NCBI RefSeq assembly: GCF_026015295.1
Contig: NZ_JAPDUW010000001.1
Coordinates: 2,589,501-2,653,500 of the forward strand
DNA from: Segatella copri
Lineage (GTDB): Bacteria > Bacteroidota > Bacteroidia > Bacteroidales > Bacteroidaceae
Direction of reading: 5' to 3'
DNA length: 64,000 bases
Positions 26,255 to 35,279 of the stretch are shown here, one piece after another; the stretch's first letter is position 1, and every line of letters starts with the position of its first letter. The notes below the pieces were generated by a model. It was not told the DNA's origin. It ran no database searches and worked only from the letters and a program-made list of their open reading frames with translations. Made by a program: the position numbers and the translations under genes.

Positions 26255-28012
26255 TTAGTTGCCCAAGTTAACTACAGGATGAACAGTCCAACCTCTTCCG
26301 AAGAAATCAGATGAGTTATCCGTATTCGTATTAGCTGAGTTACCTGTCAGGTTAGGGTTATCATTCAACAAGCCCTGATAGATAGGCAGGAACTCATGAC
26401 CTGGTACGTATGTATCGTAAGAGCTCTTCACCTCTGAATCAACACCTACCATAGAGTAGCTGACTGCTTCCTTAGCCTTGTATGGAGAACGACGGAAGGT
26501 TCCATGCTCCTTCAACTGAGCCAAACGACCCTGATCATAGAAGAATCCCCAACGAATCAAATCGAAACCACGACCGTACTCGCAACCGAACTCCTTAGGA
26601 CGCTCTACATTGGCAATCTGCTCGAAGAGCTTATCCTTGCTATTGAAGTCTGAAAGCTTCAAGTCCTTCAGGTTGGCACGCTCACGAACCTGGTTAATCC
26701 AGTCGATAGCCTGCTGTGTAGGACCGTTCACCTCGTTCTCGCACTCTGCTGCACGGAGCAAAACGTCTGAGTAACGCATCATGCGGAGGTTGATACCGCA
26801 ATGAAGACCGGTTGTCACCTTATCATAAAGGTTGGTACGGAAATTGGTCCACTTAGCGATAGGAAGACCACCATAGTTGTTGTTGGTTATGATGGTATCA
26901 GAAGCTGTCATCTCGCTCTTGTAAGCTACGTTACCATTCTCAAAACCAACCCAGTCAGTCTCGTATGTACCGATGGTCCAGTAGAGACGTGGGTCCAATT
27001 TACCAGCTGTGGTACGCTCCTGCTTGAAGAGGTTGTACAACCATGGAGAAGCTGAGAGGTCTGCCCATCCACCGAATCTACCTGGAGCGAAGTTAGACTC
27101 AACGGCATGACCCTGTGTAGCATTAGGACTGGTATTAACAGGAGTCCACTCATCATCTACACCCTGTGAACCGTAGTCGAGATACTGGATTTCGAAGAGG
27201 CTCTCGGCATTGTTCTCATAAGCAGAACCCTCACGGAAGTTGTCGCCATAGTTGACCATCAGCTTGTAAGAGCCATACTTCTTGTTCATGATGTCCTTGA
27301 GTACAACGAGTGCGTCGCTATACTTATGGCGCTGCATCAGAGTGCGGGCATAGTAGCCGGCAGCAGCACCGCAGGTAGCACGTCCCTTTGCCCACTCGCC
27401 ACCAGCATCACGGGAAGGAAGAAGTGTCATCGCCTCTGCGAAATCCTTCTCTACCTGATCAAGCACATCGTCGTAGGTACTGTTCTTGCCATAGAGACCA
27501 TCCAGAGAAGAATAGTTGGCATAATCAGTAATCAGCGCAGGATTCTGGTAATATCCAGCCAATGTATAGTATGAATAACCGCGGAGGAAGAGAGCCTGTC
27601 CCTTGATTCGCTTCATGCTTTCGCTGAGCGAAGCATCATCACCTGTGGTACGTGAAAGAATGAAGTTACATACATTAATAGTATAGTAAGCCTCACGCCA
27701 AGGCCACATGGAGACTTCATATGTCACAGGGGCGTCCATGTCATCGAATGGCATGTACCATACCTGTGATGAGTTCCATACCTCATCGCCACGTGTCACA
27801 TCGAGGGTATAACCCACACGTGCCGAAGAACCTTCCATACGAATATGGTTGTATGCTGCAATAACGCACTCCTCCAGATCATCAGCATTGAAACCGAAGG
27901 TACCGGTGGTCTGCTGGTTAGGATTGGTAACATCCAACTTGTCCTCGCAAGATGTGGTAGCCATAGCACCGAGGCCAAGGAAGAGAGCTAATGATAATTT
28001 ATATAGTTTCAT
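26255..28012 (-). CDS. SusD-like outer-membrane lipoprotein (arabinan-type locus)
   Basis: 585 residues. Lipobox ATTSC (Cys about 22) followed by EDKLDVTNPN. SusD fold signs: an N-terminal TPR-like region with AAYNHIRMEG, MKRIKGQALFLRGYSYYTLAGYYQNP and DVLDQVEKDFAEAMTLLP, and a C-terminal part with NLRMMRYSDVLLRAAECENEV and RPKEFGCEYGRGFDLIRWG. It captures oligosaccharide at the cell surface with the SusC partner encoded 52 bp upstream. Substrate is inferred from the two GH43 enzymes of the same operon. Confidence 0.93.
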   Translation of the reverse strand: MKLYKLSLALFLGLGAMATTSCEDKLDVTNPNQQTTGTFGFNADDLEECVIAAYNHIRMEGSSARVGYTLDVTRGDEVWNSSQVWYMPFDDMDAPVTYEVSMWPWREAYYTINVCNFILSRTTGDDASLSESMKRIKGQALFLRGYSYYTLAGYYQNPALITDYANYSSLDGLYGKNSTYDDVLDQVEKDFAEAMTLLPSRDAGGEWAKGRATCGAAAGYYARTLMQRHKYSDALVVLKDIMNKKYGSYKLMVNYGDNFREGSAYENNAESLFEIQYLDYGSQGVDDEWTPVNTSPNATQGHAVESNFAPGRFGGWADLSASPWLYNLFKQERTTAGKLDPRLYWTIGTYETDWVGFENGNVAYKSEMTASDTIITNNNYGGLPIAKWTNFRTNLYDKVTTGLHCGINLRMMRYSDVLLRAAECENEVNGPTQQAIDWINQVRERANLKDLKLSDFNSKDKLFEQIANVERPKEFGCEYGRGFDLIRWGFFYDQGRLAQLKEHGTFRRSPYKAKEAVSYSMVGVDSEVKSSYDTYVPGHEFLPIYQGLLNDNPNLTGNSANTNTDNSSDFFGRGWTVHPVVNLGN

Positions 28013-28064
28013 ATCAAATGTCCTTTTAAATAATAATGAATCTTATTCTTGTCTATTCTCATTA

Positions 28065-31000
28065 TTAGAATGTGAAATGGAGACCGCACATAAACGTTCT
28101 GGCACTTGGGAAAGAGCAGAAGTTGTAACCTGGGGTAAAGGTACCGCCAGCATAGTCTACATTATATCCATGATAGCCTGTGAAGGTGTAGAGGTTCTGT
28201 GCTGATACATAGAGACGTACACCACTTACATATCCACCAAACCACTTGTCTGGGAAGTTGTAGCCCAACTCTACGTTGGCTATCTTCCAGTAAGCAGCAT
28301 TCTGAATCTTGCGAGAGCTGAAGAGGTCGTTCCATGCCAATGTTGCATTGTTGGCTGCGTAGGTACGTGGAACACTTGAAAGGTAGGTACCATCCTCTGA
28401 CCAGCGGTTGGCATCCAGCATTCCTACTTCCTTGTTGCCATAGCCGTAGCAAGAGTTCAAGCTATTATAGATATCATCTGATACGTGATAATTCAATACT
28501 CCGTATGTAGAGATGTTGAGGTCGAAACCCTTATACTCCAAGTGAGTGCTCAAACCGAAGTTTACCTTTGGAAGACCACTGCCCAATACGGTCTGGTCGT
28601 AAGCATCGATTACGCCATCAGGAGTTCCGTCAGGACCTGAGATATCCTCATAGAGGCAGTCACCGACATTGGCACCCTGCTGAACAGCATTGTTGTCCAA
28701 ATCTTCCTGAGTACGGGCGATTCCCTTGTAAACCCAACCGTAGAACTGACCAATCTCCTGACCTACGTAAGTAGCGTATGCACCAGAAATGTATGAATCC
28801 TTACCGATACCCAGAGAAGTTACCTTGTTCTTCAGGGTACTTACGTTGGCGCTGATATCATACTTGAGGGCATGATCGCGGTTGCGGTAGGTAGCGCTGA
28901 ACTCGAAACCACTGTTCTCCATAGAGGCAGCGTTCATGGTTACAGAGGTGTTGGATACACCGGTCTGTGCTGGCACAGGAACTGAGTAAAGCAGGTCTTC
29001 AGACTTGTTCTTATACCACTCGGCAGTGAACTCCAAACGGTTGTTGAACATTGCCAGGTCGATACCCACGTTGGTGGTCTTCTTCTTCTCCCAGGCGATA
29101 TCGTTGTTCACGAAGGTAGAAACGGCAGAACCGGTTACAGGACTGTTGCCGAAGCTGTAAGTCATGTTGTTACGGTTCATGCTAGCCATATACTGGTACT
29201 CACCGATGTTCTCGTTACCGAGCTCACCATAGCTGGCACGAATCTTGAACATGTTAACGATGTCGCGGCTGATAGGGAAGAACTTCTCCTTATCGAAGCG
29301 CCAACCCAAAGATACAGATGGGAAGGTTGCCCAACGGATGTTCTTGCTCAAGCGAGAGCTACCATCACGACGTACTACTGCAGAAAGCAGGTACTTCTCA
29401 TCATAGTTGTAGTTCAAACGACCTACGTAAGAAGCCAGGCTATGCTTGAACTCGTATGACTCAGAGTAAGTGTTCTTGGCATTCTGAAGCTGGAGGAAGT
29501 ATGGCTCAGTGAAATTGATACCCCAACCAGTCAGGAGGTTGGTATTTTCCTCCTCGTATGTCATACCGGCGAGCAGGTTGATGTTGTGCTTGCCAATCTT
29601 GCCATCGTATGTGATGGTATTCTCAACCAAGGCGTCGCTGTAGTTGCGTGAGCCCTTGGTAAGGCGCTCATTCTCCTTGGCAAGATATACACGGTTGCTC
29701 TGAATCCAGGAAGGAATCCAGGTCTTATCCTTAGCCTCAGTCTTGCTATAAGAGAGGTTTACATTATAATGAAGACCATGATTCTTGCTCTTGATACCTA
29801 CCATGCCCAACAAATCTACGTCGGCAGAAGCGGTACCTACGAAGCGGTCAACCAAGGTGTTGCGCTGCAAGAGGTTATTAACCAGCAATGGGTTGGATGC
29901 AGAGATATCTCCATGTACGCCATCATAATATACACCATAGCCGTAAGCATCGTAGCGATAACCGTTTGCAGCACCTACCTTGTCATCGAGAACCCATGTT
30001 GACTTATCGTAAGCCTTGATGGTAGGCTGCATCAGAAGTGTACCACGGAGTACGTTGGTTACATCACCGTAAAGACCCTGAACATACTCTGAGGCATTGG
30101 AAAGACCCATGTTGTCCTGGTTAGAGTGAGAGTAAACCATGCTGGTACGGAACTTCACGAACTTGGTGTCCATGGTATTGTTCACACGGGCTGTGTAACG
30201 CTCGTAGTTAGGACCTGCACCTTCCAAGGTACCCTTCTGGTTATAGTAGTCGAGAGATACATTATAAGTACTGTGAGAGCTACCACCGCTGAGGGCTACG
30301 TTGTGATTCTGGCGGATACCAGTCTTGAACACTTCGTCAAACCAATCTGTGTTGGTTGCATCCTGGAAGTGATACTTGCCATCCTCACCCATCTTATATC
30401 CACCAGGGATAGGAGTGTTGGAGTTTGTGCAAGCAGTACCAAGGTACTGGCTATACTGGTCGGCGTTCATTACATCATATACATCGCCAGGAATCTGGTC
30501 AACACCAAAGTAACCGGAGTAGTTCACCTTCAGAGGCTGGTCTTTCTTACCATTCTTGGTAGTGATAATAACGACACCATTCGCAGCACGAGAACCATAG
30601 ATGGCACCCGCAGAAGCATCCTTCAGAATCTGGATGGTCTCGATATCATTAGGAGAGAAGTCACGGATAGTGGTACCCATTGGCACACCATCGATGACAT
30701 AAAGAGGAGCTGTGCTACCGAAAGAACCGATACCACGAATTCTCACACTAGGATCTGCACCAGGCTGACCGTCTGATGTAATCTGCACACCGGCAACCTT
30801 ACCTTCAAGCATAGTAGAGATGTTAGAGTTTGACACCTTCTTCATCTCCTCAGCATTTACGATAGATACAGAACCGGTAAGGTCTGCCTTTTTCTGTGTA
30901 CCATAACCCACTACTACAACCTGGTCGAGCACCTGATTGTCGGCAGAGAGTTGGATAGATTCGATAATGGCACGACCGCGCACTGCAATCTCACGCTCCT

Positions 31001-31268
31001 TGTAGCCAAGATAGCTCACGAAAAGAGTCGCATTAGCCTTTACTCGAATTTCGAAATTACCATCTAAGTCGGTAACTGCACCAGTCTTGGCATCTTTAGT
31101 CTTAACTGTTGCACCAATCAGAGGTTCACCCTGATCATCTACAACATGTCCCTTGACCGTGATCACCTGATCTTGTGCAACTGCAGCCATTGCAGGCATT
31201 GGGGTAACAAAAGAAGCACCACCAACAGCACCTAGGCATAGCATCATAGAGAATAATTGTTTCCTCAT
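28065..31268 (-). CDS. SusC-like TonB-dependent receptor (arabinan-type locus)
   Basis: 1067 residues. Signal peptide, carboxypeptidase-regulatory-like domain about 35-115 (VKGHVVDDQGEPLIGATVKTKD), TonB-box-like LDQVVVVGYGTQKKADLTGSV near 130-150, plug domain with GIGSFGSTAPLYVIDGVPMG and IYGSRAANGVVIITTKNGK, and a barrel ending MCGLHFTF. It imports oligosaccharides in the outer membrane. First gene of the operon susC-susD-lipoprotein-GH43-GH43. The promoter has TACTTTTG at 31411-31404 with two TTGTCCACC boxes directly upstream, fitting control by the adjacent AraC-type sensor. Confidence 0.95.
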   Translation of the reverse strand: MRKQLFSMMLCLGAVGGASFVTPMPAMAAVAQDQVITVKGHVVDDQGEPLIGATVKTKDAKTGAVTDLDGNFEIRVKANATLFVSYLGYKEREIAVRGRAIIESIQLSADNQVLDQVVVVGYGTQKKADLTGSVSIVNAEEMKKVSNSNISTMLEGKVAGVQITSDGQPGADPSVRIRGIGSFGSTAPLYVIDGVPMGTTIRDFSPNDIETIQILKDASAGAIYGSRAANGVVIITTKNGKKDQPLKVNYSGYFGVDQIPGDVYDVMNADQYSQYLGTACTNSNTPIPGGYKMGEDGKYHFQDATNTDWFDEVFKTGIRQNHNVALSGGSSHSTYNVSLDYYNQKGTLEGAGPNYERYTARVNNTMDTKFVKFRTSMVYSHSNQDNMGLSNASEYVQGLYGDVTNVLRGTLLMQPTIKAYDKSTWVLDDKVGAANGYRYDAYGYGVYYDGVHGDISASNPLLVNNLLQRNTLVDRFVGTASADVDLLGMVGIKSKNHGLHYNVNLSYSKTEAKDKTWIPSWIQSNRVYLAKENERLTKGSRNYSDALVENTITYDGKIGKHNINLLAGMTYEEENTNLLTGWGINFTEPYFLQLQNAKNTYSESYEFKHSLASYVGRLNYNYDEKYLLSAVVRRDGSSRLSKNIRWATFPSVSLGWRFDKEKFFPISRDIVNMFKIRASYGELGNENIGEYQYMASMNRNNMTYSFGNSPVTGSAVSTFVNNDIAWEKKKTTNVGIDLAMFNNRLEFTAEWYKNKSEDLLYSVPVPAQTGVSNTSVTMNAASMENSGFEFSATYRNRDHALKYDISANVSTLKNKVTSLGIGKDSYISGAYATYVGQEIGQFYGWVYKGIARTQEDLDNNAVQQGANVGDCLYEDISGPDGTPDGVIDAYDQTVLGSGLPKVNFGLSTHLEYKGFDLNISTYGVLNYHVSDDIYNSLNSCYGYGNKEVGMLDANRWSEDGTYLSSVPRTYAANNATLAWNDLFSSRKIQNAAYWKIANVELGYNFPDKWFGGYVSGVRLYVSAQNLYTFTGYHGYNVDYAGGTFTPGYNFCSFPSARTFMCGLHFTF

Positions 31269-31403
31269 TGCTTATCAATTTTTAGGTTTATACTTTGTTT
31301 ATTCTATTTTTAATGTTTTTGTTTCGTCCGTTCTCTATTTTTAGGTTGCGGATGAAATGATAAATGTCAGCTAAACTAGACATCAACCATCAAATTTCAG
31401 TGG

Positions 31404-31461
31404 CAAAAGTACAATTAACCGGATTATATTGGGTGGACAATTGGGTTTTATAGGTGGACAA
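31404..31461 (-). promoter_or_regulatory. Promoter of the arabinan-type operon with AraC-type direct repeats
   Basis: On the minus strand -7 box TACTTTTG (31411-31404). TTGTCCACC occurs at 31440-31432 and 31461-31453, 21 bp apart, the nearer copy overlapping the -33 position. A weaker GTGGA copy lies at 31474. The leader to the susC start is about 130 nt. The remaining gap to 31535 shows nothing else. Confidence 0.65.
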
Positions 31462-31534
31462 AACGCATAAACAGTGGATTTTTAAGGATATTACGTGCTT
31501 ATCCACCAGTTGTGTACCCACACATACAAAACAA

Positions 31535-31564
31535 GGGGTTACTTGACTTATATCAAGTAGCCCC
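31535..31564 (-). terminator. Terminator of the propeller/AraC regulator gene
   Basis: GGGGTTACTTGA (31535-31546) pairs with TCAAGTAGCCCC (31553-31564) with one mismatch; TTGTTTTG follows on the minus strand. Confidence 0.7.
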
Positions 31565-31636
31565 TCAGTTTTATTTTATTTACTTAACAAATTATCACAT
31601 CCAGGAACATTCTTTCTCCGAAGAATCCAAGGAGAA

Positions 31637-34627
31637 CTATGCCATATCTGAACCCTGAGAATCCAACTGATCCTTATATGCAGTCGGCGAGATGCCAAAC
31701 TGCCTGGTGAAGCAACGGGTGAAATACTTCGGATCGTTGAAGCCTACACGGTAGGCTATCTCCGTTATATTTCGGTTGGAAGTTTTATCAGCCATCATCT
31801 TGCGCGAGATGTCGAGACGGTAGTTGCGGATAAACTGGGCTGTTGGCAAGCCTGTCTCCTTGGAGAGATTCTTGCTCAGTACACTGCGGGATATACCCAA
31901 GGTATCTGCCAGTTCCTGTACACCAAACTCCGAATTATCGTAATTTTTCTCCATCACATCCATCACTTCTTCCATGAATGGACGCATAGTCTCCTCTACC
32001 ATCTTCCTGTCAGCCTCAATGCTCTTTTTCTGACTGTCCTGATAACGCTTCTGGTTCTGCAGAATCATCTGGATGCGACTCTGCAACTTTTCAGGTTCAT
32101 CACTTTCCTTCATCGCAGCCTCAATAGGACGGTACAGAGCCTCTACTTCCTCTTCGCGCATCTTGTTGAGACGGCGCACATAAGCATATTGGAGCAAGGC
32201 GATGATACCTATTATAATAAGGGTAACAAACCACCAGCTCTTCCAGAAATAAGGAGTAATCTGAACTTCTACAGAGATCACCTGCTCCTTGTCGGAATTG
32301 ATAGATGGGATATATTTCACCTCAAACTTATAGTCTCCAGCTGGCAGAGTGGAATAACGCACACTATGCTGACCAGCCTTGAGTTGAACCCACTCATTCT
32401 CGTATCCCTTCATGCGATAAAGGTACACGCCCTGTGTCTCGCAGCCATAATTGAGCGCTGAGAAAAAGAGGGTGAACGACTTATCACTCTCATGGATACG
32501 CAACTTTCTGGCAATAGAAATGTCTTCTTCCAGATAATCGCTGCCGGCAAAGACAGGCTGGTTATCTACCAGAAGTTCGGTAAAGCACAACTTACCCGTC
32601 TGATGCACAGAACGGTTTATGCCCTTTACAGCCATCATACCCGCATCGGTGCCCAGGAATATTTCGCCCTTGGCATTGCGGATGGCACCATTGAAATAGA
32701 ACTGCGAACTGATCAGACCGTCTTCACGGGAGAAACTGCAGAATGCCTCGGTCTTCGGATTGAAGATAGAGAGTCCGTTATCGGTAGCTATCCACAACAT
32801 ACCCTGGTTATCCTCTACAATACCCTTCACGATATTGTTGGCAAGTCCGTTATTGGTGGTATACGACTTCACTTGAGTCTTTCCGTTTTTATCGCTGGTA
32901 TAGCAATACAGACCGTAACCGTTACTGCCCATCCATATCTTTCCATCCTTAGCCTGGCAGAAAGACAATATCTTATCGAAGACTCCACTCTTCGGATTGT
33001 CGAGTTTATACTGATGATACGTCACAGCGAAATCGCCCTTGCCATGAGGACGCGACTTGAGGTCGACCTCTACCATTCCCCGCACACAACCCATCAGGAG
33101 TTTGCCCTTTCGGGTTATCAGAGAACCGATGCAGCCGCGCACATTCAGGCATCCCTTGAAAGGTTCGATGAGTTGACGGCGCTTCATATCATAGAAGAAG
33201 AGGCCGTCATTGGTTCCGAGCCACATACCATCATTGATAGGATCATAAGCCAAAGCACCGGCAAAGTTGAGTAAATGCTGATGCTTAGCATCTATCACCA
33301 GAGGAATAATCTTGCCCGGCTGACTGAGATTCATCACTGCAAAGCCCCTTCCCCAGGTACCAATCCAGAGCTGATTGCGGTTATCGGCTGCAAGAACCGA
33401 GACGGTATTATGCGGCAAACCGGAATTTGCCACCGTATAATGAACAAAGTTCATGCTGCCTGGAGTCAAGGCATTGAGACCTCCCTCTACGGTTCCTACC
33501 CACAGGGTTCCGTCGGCTGCCGCATACATGGCATTGACAGCATTAGGAGAGATACTGCCCGGGGTGGCGGGGTCGTGACGGTAGAATTCCAAATTCAGCT
33601 GACGTGGAGCCAACTTGATAACACCACCTGTCTCGGAGCCTACCCATATCTGTCCGTTCTTTGAGAAAAGACTGTTGATAAAGTTGCTGCTCAGCGGATT
33701 CACAGCCGTAGCAGTGTTCCAATGTTCTATCTCTCCGGTCTTATCATTGAAGATATCTACGCCACAGAGCGTTCCGACCAGAAGTTTGTTATCTGGAGAA
33801 ACGGCAAGGCTCGTCACTACTTCGTGCTGGAGCGAATGGTCGTTAGCAGAGCAATGGAATTCCTGCTTGCCACTATTAAACAGTCCGCGATTCGTACCCA
33901 TCCATATCTTGCCATGATATGAGATGATGGCACCGGCATACCAGCCTTCGAGCGGAGGAAACAGGGATGAGATATTCTTTGCTACGAGCTGATTGTTCTT
34001 CACAGAAAACTCGCTCACTACTCCATCGTTGCATAATACAACCGTTCCTCTGCGATAGACATCACAGATTCCGAGGTCGGGAGCATTATAAGGATAGGAT
34101 GTGGACAAGACGCTGTTCACCTCGCCCTTTTCGTTAAAGCCGAAACGGGTAAGCTGGTTGAAAGAAAGCATCCATATATTGCCCTTTGCATCACAATATG
34201 TTCGGGTGCAAAGGTTCTTGAATACTTTGTTGAGTTTTGCCTCTACCTGGCTGTTCTCACAAGGTGGAACAACAGGCTGCATCGTTTTGAGGTCGAGCAC
34301 CTGCGGACCTTCTTCGAAAGCCACCCAAAGGCGCTTGAACGGATCTTCGCAGACATTACGGCAACTGTTGCTTCGCAGACTGATTCCTACAGAACCCAAA
34401 CCGAAGTTCATGAAATTGAAACCATCGTAGCGCACCAGTCCACCACCATGCGTACTGATCCATACGAAGCCGTAAGAGTCCTGAAAGATATCATCAGCAA
34501 AATTATTCGGCATACCTGCAGCCATATTGAGATAGCTTACATTATAGCGACTAGGCAACCCACCTTGCGCCCAACTGCTCAAGGTAACGAAAAGAATGCT
34601 TATTATAGAAAGAATATATCTAATCAT
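31637..34627 (-). CDS. Membrane-spanning propeller sensor fused to AraC DNA-binding domain, without kinase or receiver
   Basis: 996 residues. Signal peptide ending near WAQ (about 20). Two stretches of two-component-regulator propeller repeats (about 25-690; VWISTHGGGLVRYDG, LWVGTVEGGLNAL, MLWIATDNGLSIFNP), a Y_Y_Y beta domain (about 700-785; GVYLYRMKGYENEW), one membrane segment (about 795-815) and a charged helical stretch (about 820-885, likely coiled coil). The C-terminal AraC domain (about 890-990) has FGVQELADTLGISRSVLSKNL and ITEIAYRVGFNDPKYFTRCFTRQFG. Hybrid two-component systems have a histidine kinase and receiver between membrane and AraC parts; here neither is present, as in SusR-type one-component sensors. 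Its ATG overlaps the stop of the preceding microprotein gene (TAATG). Confidence 0.93.
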   Translation of the reverse strand: MIRYILSIISILFVTLSSWAQGGLPSRYNVSYLNMAAGMPNNFADDIFQDSYGFVWISTHGGGLVRYDGFNFMNFGLGSVGISLRSNSCRNVCEDPFKRLWVAFEEGPQVLDLKTMQPVVPPCENSQVEAKLNKVFKNLCTRTYCDAKGNIWMLSFNQLTRFGFNEKGEVNSVLSTSYPYNAPDLGICDVYRRGTVVLCNDGVVSEFSVKNNQLVAKNISSLFPPLEGWYAGAIISYHGKIWMGTNRGLFNSGKQEFHCSANDHSLQHEVVTSLAVSPDNKLLVGTLCGVDIFNDKTGEIEHWNTATAVNPLSSNFINSLFSKNGQIWVGSETGGVIKLAPRQLNLEFYRHDPATPGSISPNAVNAMYAAADGTLWVGTVEGGLNALTPGSMNFVHYTVANSGLPHNTVSVLAADNRNQLWIGTWGRGFAVMNLSQPGKIIPLVIDAKHQHLLNFAGALAYDPINDGMWLGTNDGLFFYDMKRRQLIEPFKGCLNVRGCIGSLITRKGKLLMGCVRGMVEVDLKSRPHGKGDFAVTYHQYKLDNPKSGVFDKILSFCQAKDGKIWMGSNGYGLYCYTSDKNGKTQVKSYTTNNGLANNIVKGIVEDNQGMLWIATDNGLSIFNPKTEAFCSFSREDGLISSQFYFNGAIRNAKGEIFLGTDAGMMAVKGINRSVHQTGKLCFTELLVDNQPVFAGSDYLEEDISIARKLRIHESDKSFTLFFSALNYGCETQGVYLYRMKGYENEWVQLKAGQHSVRYSTLPAGDYKFEVKYIPSINSDKEQVISVEVQITPYFWKSWWFVTLIIIGIIALLQYAYVRRLNKMREEEVEALYRPIEAAMKESDEPEKLQSRIQMILQNQKRYQDSQKKSIEADRKMVEETMRPFMEEVMDVMEKNYDNSEFGVQELADTLGISRSVLSKNLSKETGLPTAQFIRNYRLDISRKMMADKTSNRNITEIAYRVGFNDPKYFTRCFTRQFGISPTAYKDQLDSQGSDMA

Positions 34628-34731
34628 TAACTATTCTTTTGTTCTTTTCTGTCTTCTATCTTAACGTAAATGAAAGAACCAACAGCAATCAAAGCCAGAA
34701 ATATATACATTCCTAATAATCCGTAATCCAT
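34627..34731 (-). CDS. Membrane microprotein C (34 residues)
   Basis: 34 residues: N-terminal MDYGLLGMYIFLALIAVGSF, then IYVKIEDRKEQKNS. One hydrophobic helix of about 18 residues followed by a charged tail rich in Asp, Arg, Lys, Glu and Gln. A close paralogue of the two genes before it (shared pattern: Gly-Leu at positions 4-5, Met-Tyr at 8-9, Gly at 17 or 18, Ile-Tyr-x-Lys then Asp-Arg-Lys). An AAAGG lies about 9 bases before the ATG. The stop TAA shares one base with the ATG of the sensor gene, so translation of the two is probably coupled. No family name is known to me; a role as partner of the sensor is inference. Confidence 0.85.
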   Translation of the reverse strand: MDYGLLGMYIFLALIAVGSFIYVKIEDRKEQKNS

Positions 34732-34733
34732 AA

Positions 34734-34838
34734 TTATTGCCTTTTCTGTTCTTTGCGATCATCAATTTTGGCATAAATAAATATTCCTGCTGCCAAAAGC
34801 AACAAAAAGCCATACATAATAAACAATCCTGTATCCAT
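34734..34838 (-). CDS. Membrane microprotein B (34 residues)
   Basis: 34 residues: MDTGLFIMYGFLLLLAAGIF then IYAKIDDRKEQKRQ. Single membrane helix plus charged tail, aligning without gaps to microprotein C at about 18 of 34 positions. A clear Shine-Dalgarno AGGAG sits 8 bases before the ATG, which is unusual in this group and supports translation. Two bases separate it from the stop of microprotein A and two from the start of microprotein C. Function unknown. Confidence 0.85.
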   Translation of the reverse strand: MDTGLFIMYGFLLLLAAGIFIYAKIDDRKEQKRQ

Positions 34839-34840
34839 AC

Positions 34841-34942
34841 TTATTTCTCCTGTCTTTTTCTATCAGACATTTTAGAATAAATAACTAATCCTGTTGCGAA
34901 CACAGCAAGGAAAATATACATTGCTAATAATCCATTACTCAT
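34841..34942 (-). CDS. Membrane microprotein A (33 residues)
   Basis: 33 residues: MSNGLLAMYIFLAVFATGLV then IYSKMSDRKRQEK. Same plan as B and C: one helix, then a charged tail beginning Ile-Tyr-Ser-Lys. GGGAAG lies 5 bases before the ATG. The start is one base after the stop of the 65-residue gene. The three genes are tandem paralogues, most simply the result of duplication; their conserved tail argues against chance open frames. Confidence 0.85.
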   Translation of the reverse strand: MSNGLLAMYIFLAVFATGLVIYSKMSDRKRQEK

Positions 34943-34943
34943 T

Positions 34944-35141
34944 TTACTTCCCTTTCTTATTTTTATCTTTTCCTTTTTTAATTAAATAATATCCTAATGC
35001 AAACAATAGAACAGCCAATAAGACTGCACCAATAAATGACCACCAGGAATCATTATCTTTACCAAACATTTGCGATAAGATATAAGCAGTAATTATATAC
35101 TTGGATATATCTAATAGCCATTTGCCTATTTCTTCATCCAT
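34944..35141 (-). CDS. Small membrane protein (65 residues), first gene of the microprotein-sensor operon
   Basis: 65 residues: a cytoplasmic amphipathic start (MDEEIGKWLLDISKYIITAY), a second part with WWSFIGAVLLAVLLFALGYYLI forming a clear membrane helix, and a Lys-rich end (KKGKDKNKKGK). Similar small proteins beginning Met-x-Glu-Glu-x-Gly-Lys occur widely in Bacteroidales as uncharacterised families. The -7 box TACTTTTG at 35177-35170 lies about 30 bp upstream, so this gene probably opens the operon 65 aa - A - B - C - sensor. No function can be assigned. Confidence 0.8.
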   Translation of the reverse strand: MDEEIGKWLLDISKYIITAYILSQMFGKDNDSWWSFIGAVLLAVLLFALGYYLIKKGKDKNKKGK

Positions 35142-35169
35142 TTTTATTAAGTTTTTAAACTTCTGCTTG

Positions 35170-35177
35170 CAAAAGTA
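35170..35177 (-). promoter_or_regulatory. -7 box of the microprotein-sensor operon
   Basis: TACTTTTG on the minus strand, about 29 bp before the start of the 65-residue gene; no clear -33 box. Confidence 0.5.
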
Positions 35178-35217
35178 CGAAGAAAAAATGAAACGAAAGA
35201 ATTTTTATCAAGAAAAA

Positions 35218-35257
35218 AACGTTCCTAGAAGTGTAAATTTACAACTCTAGGAACGTT
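35218..35257 (-). terminator. Terminator of the GH97-pullulanase-amylase unit
   Basis: Perfect 12-bp stem AACGTTCCTAGA (35218-35229) and TCTAGGAACGTT (35246-35257), followed on the minus strand by TTTTTTTC. Confidence 0.85.
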
Positions 35258-35279
35258 CATATAGGAATATACTTGCGTT

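Noticed and set aside
26255..31268. Calling the 21-35 kb locus a proven arabinan locus
   Set aside because: The substrate is inferred from two GH43 enzymes; GH43 also acts on arabinoxylan, so the label is kept as arabinan-type.
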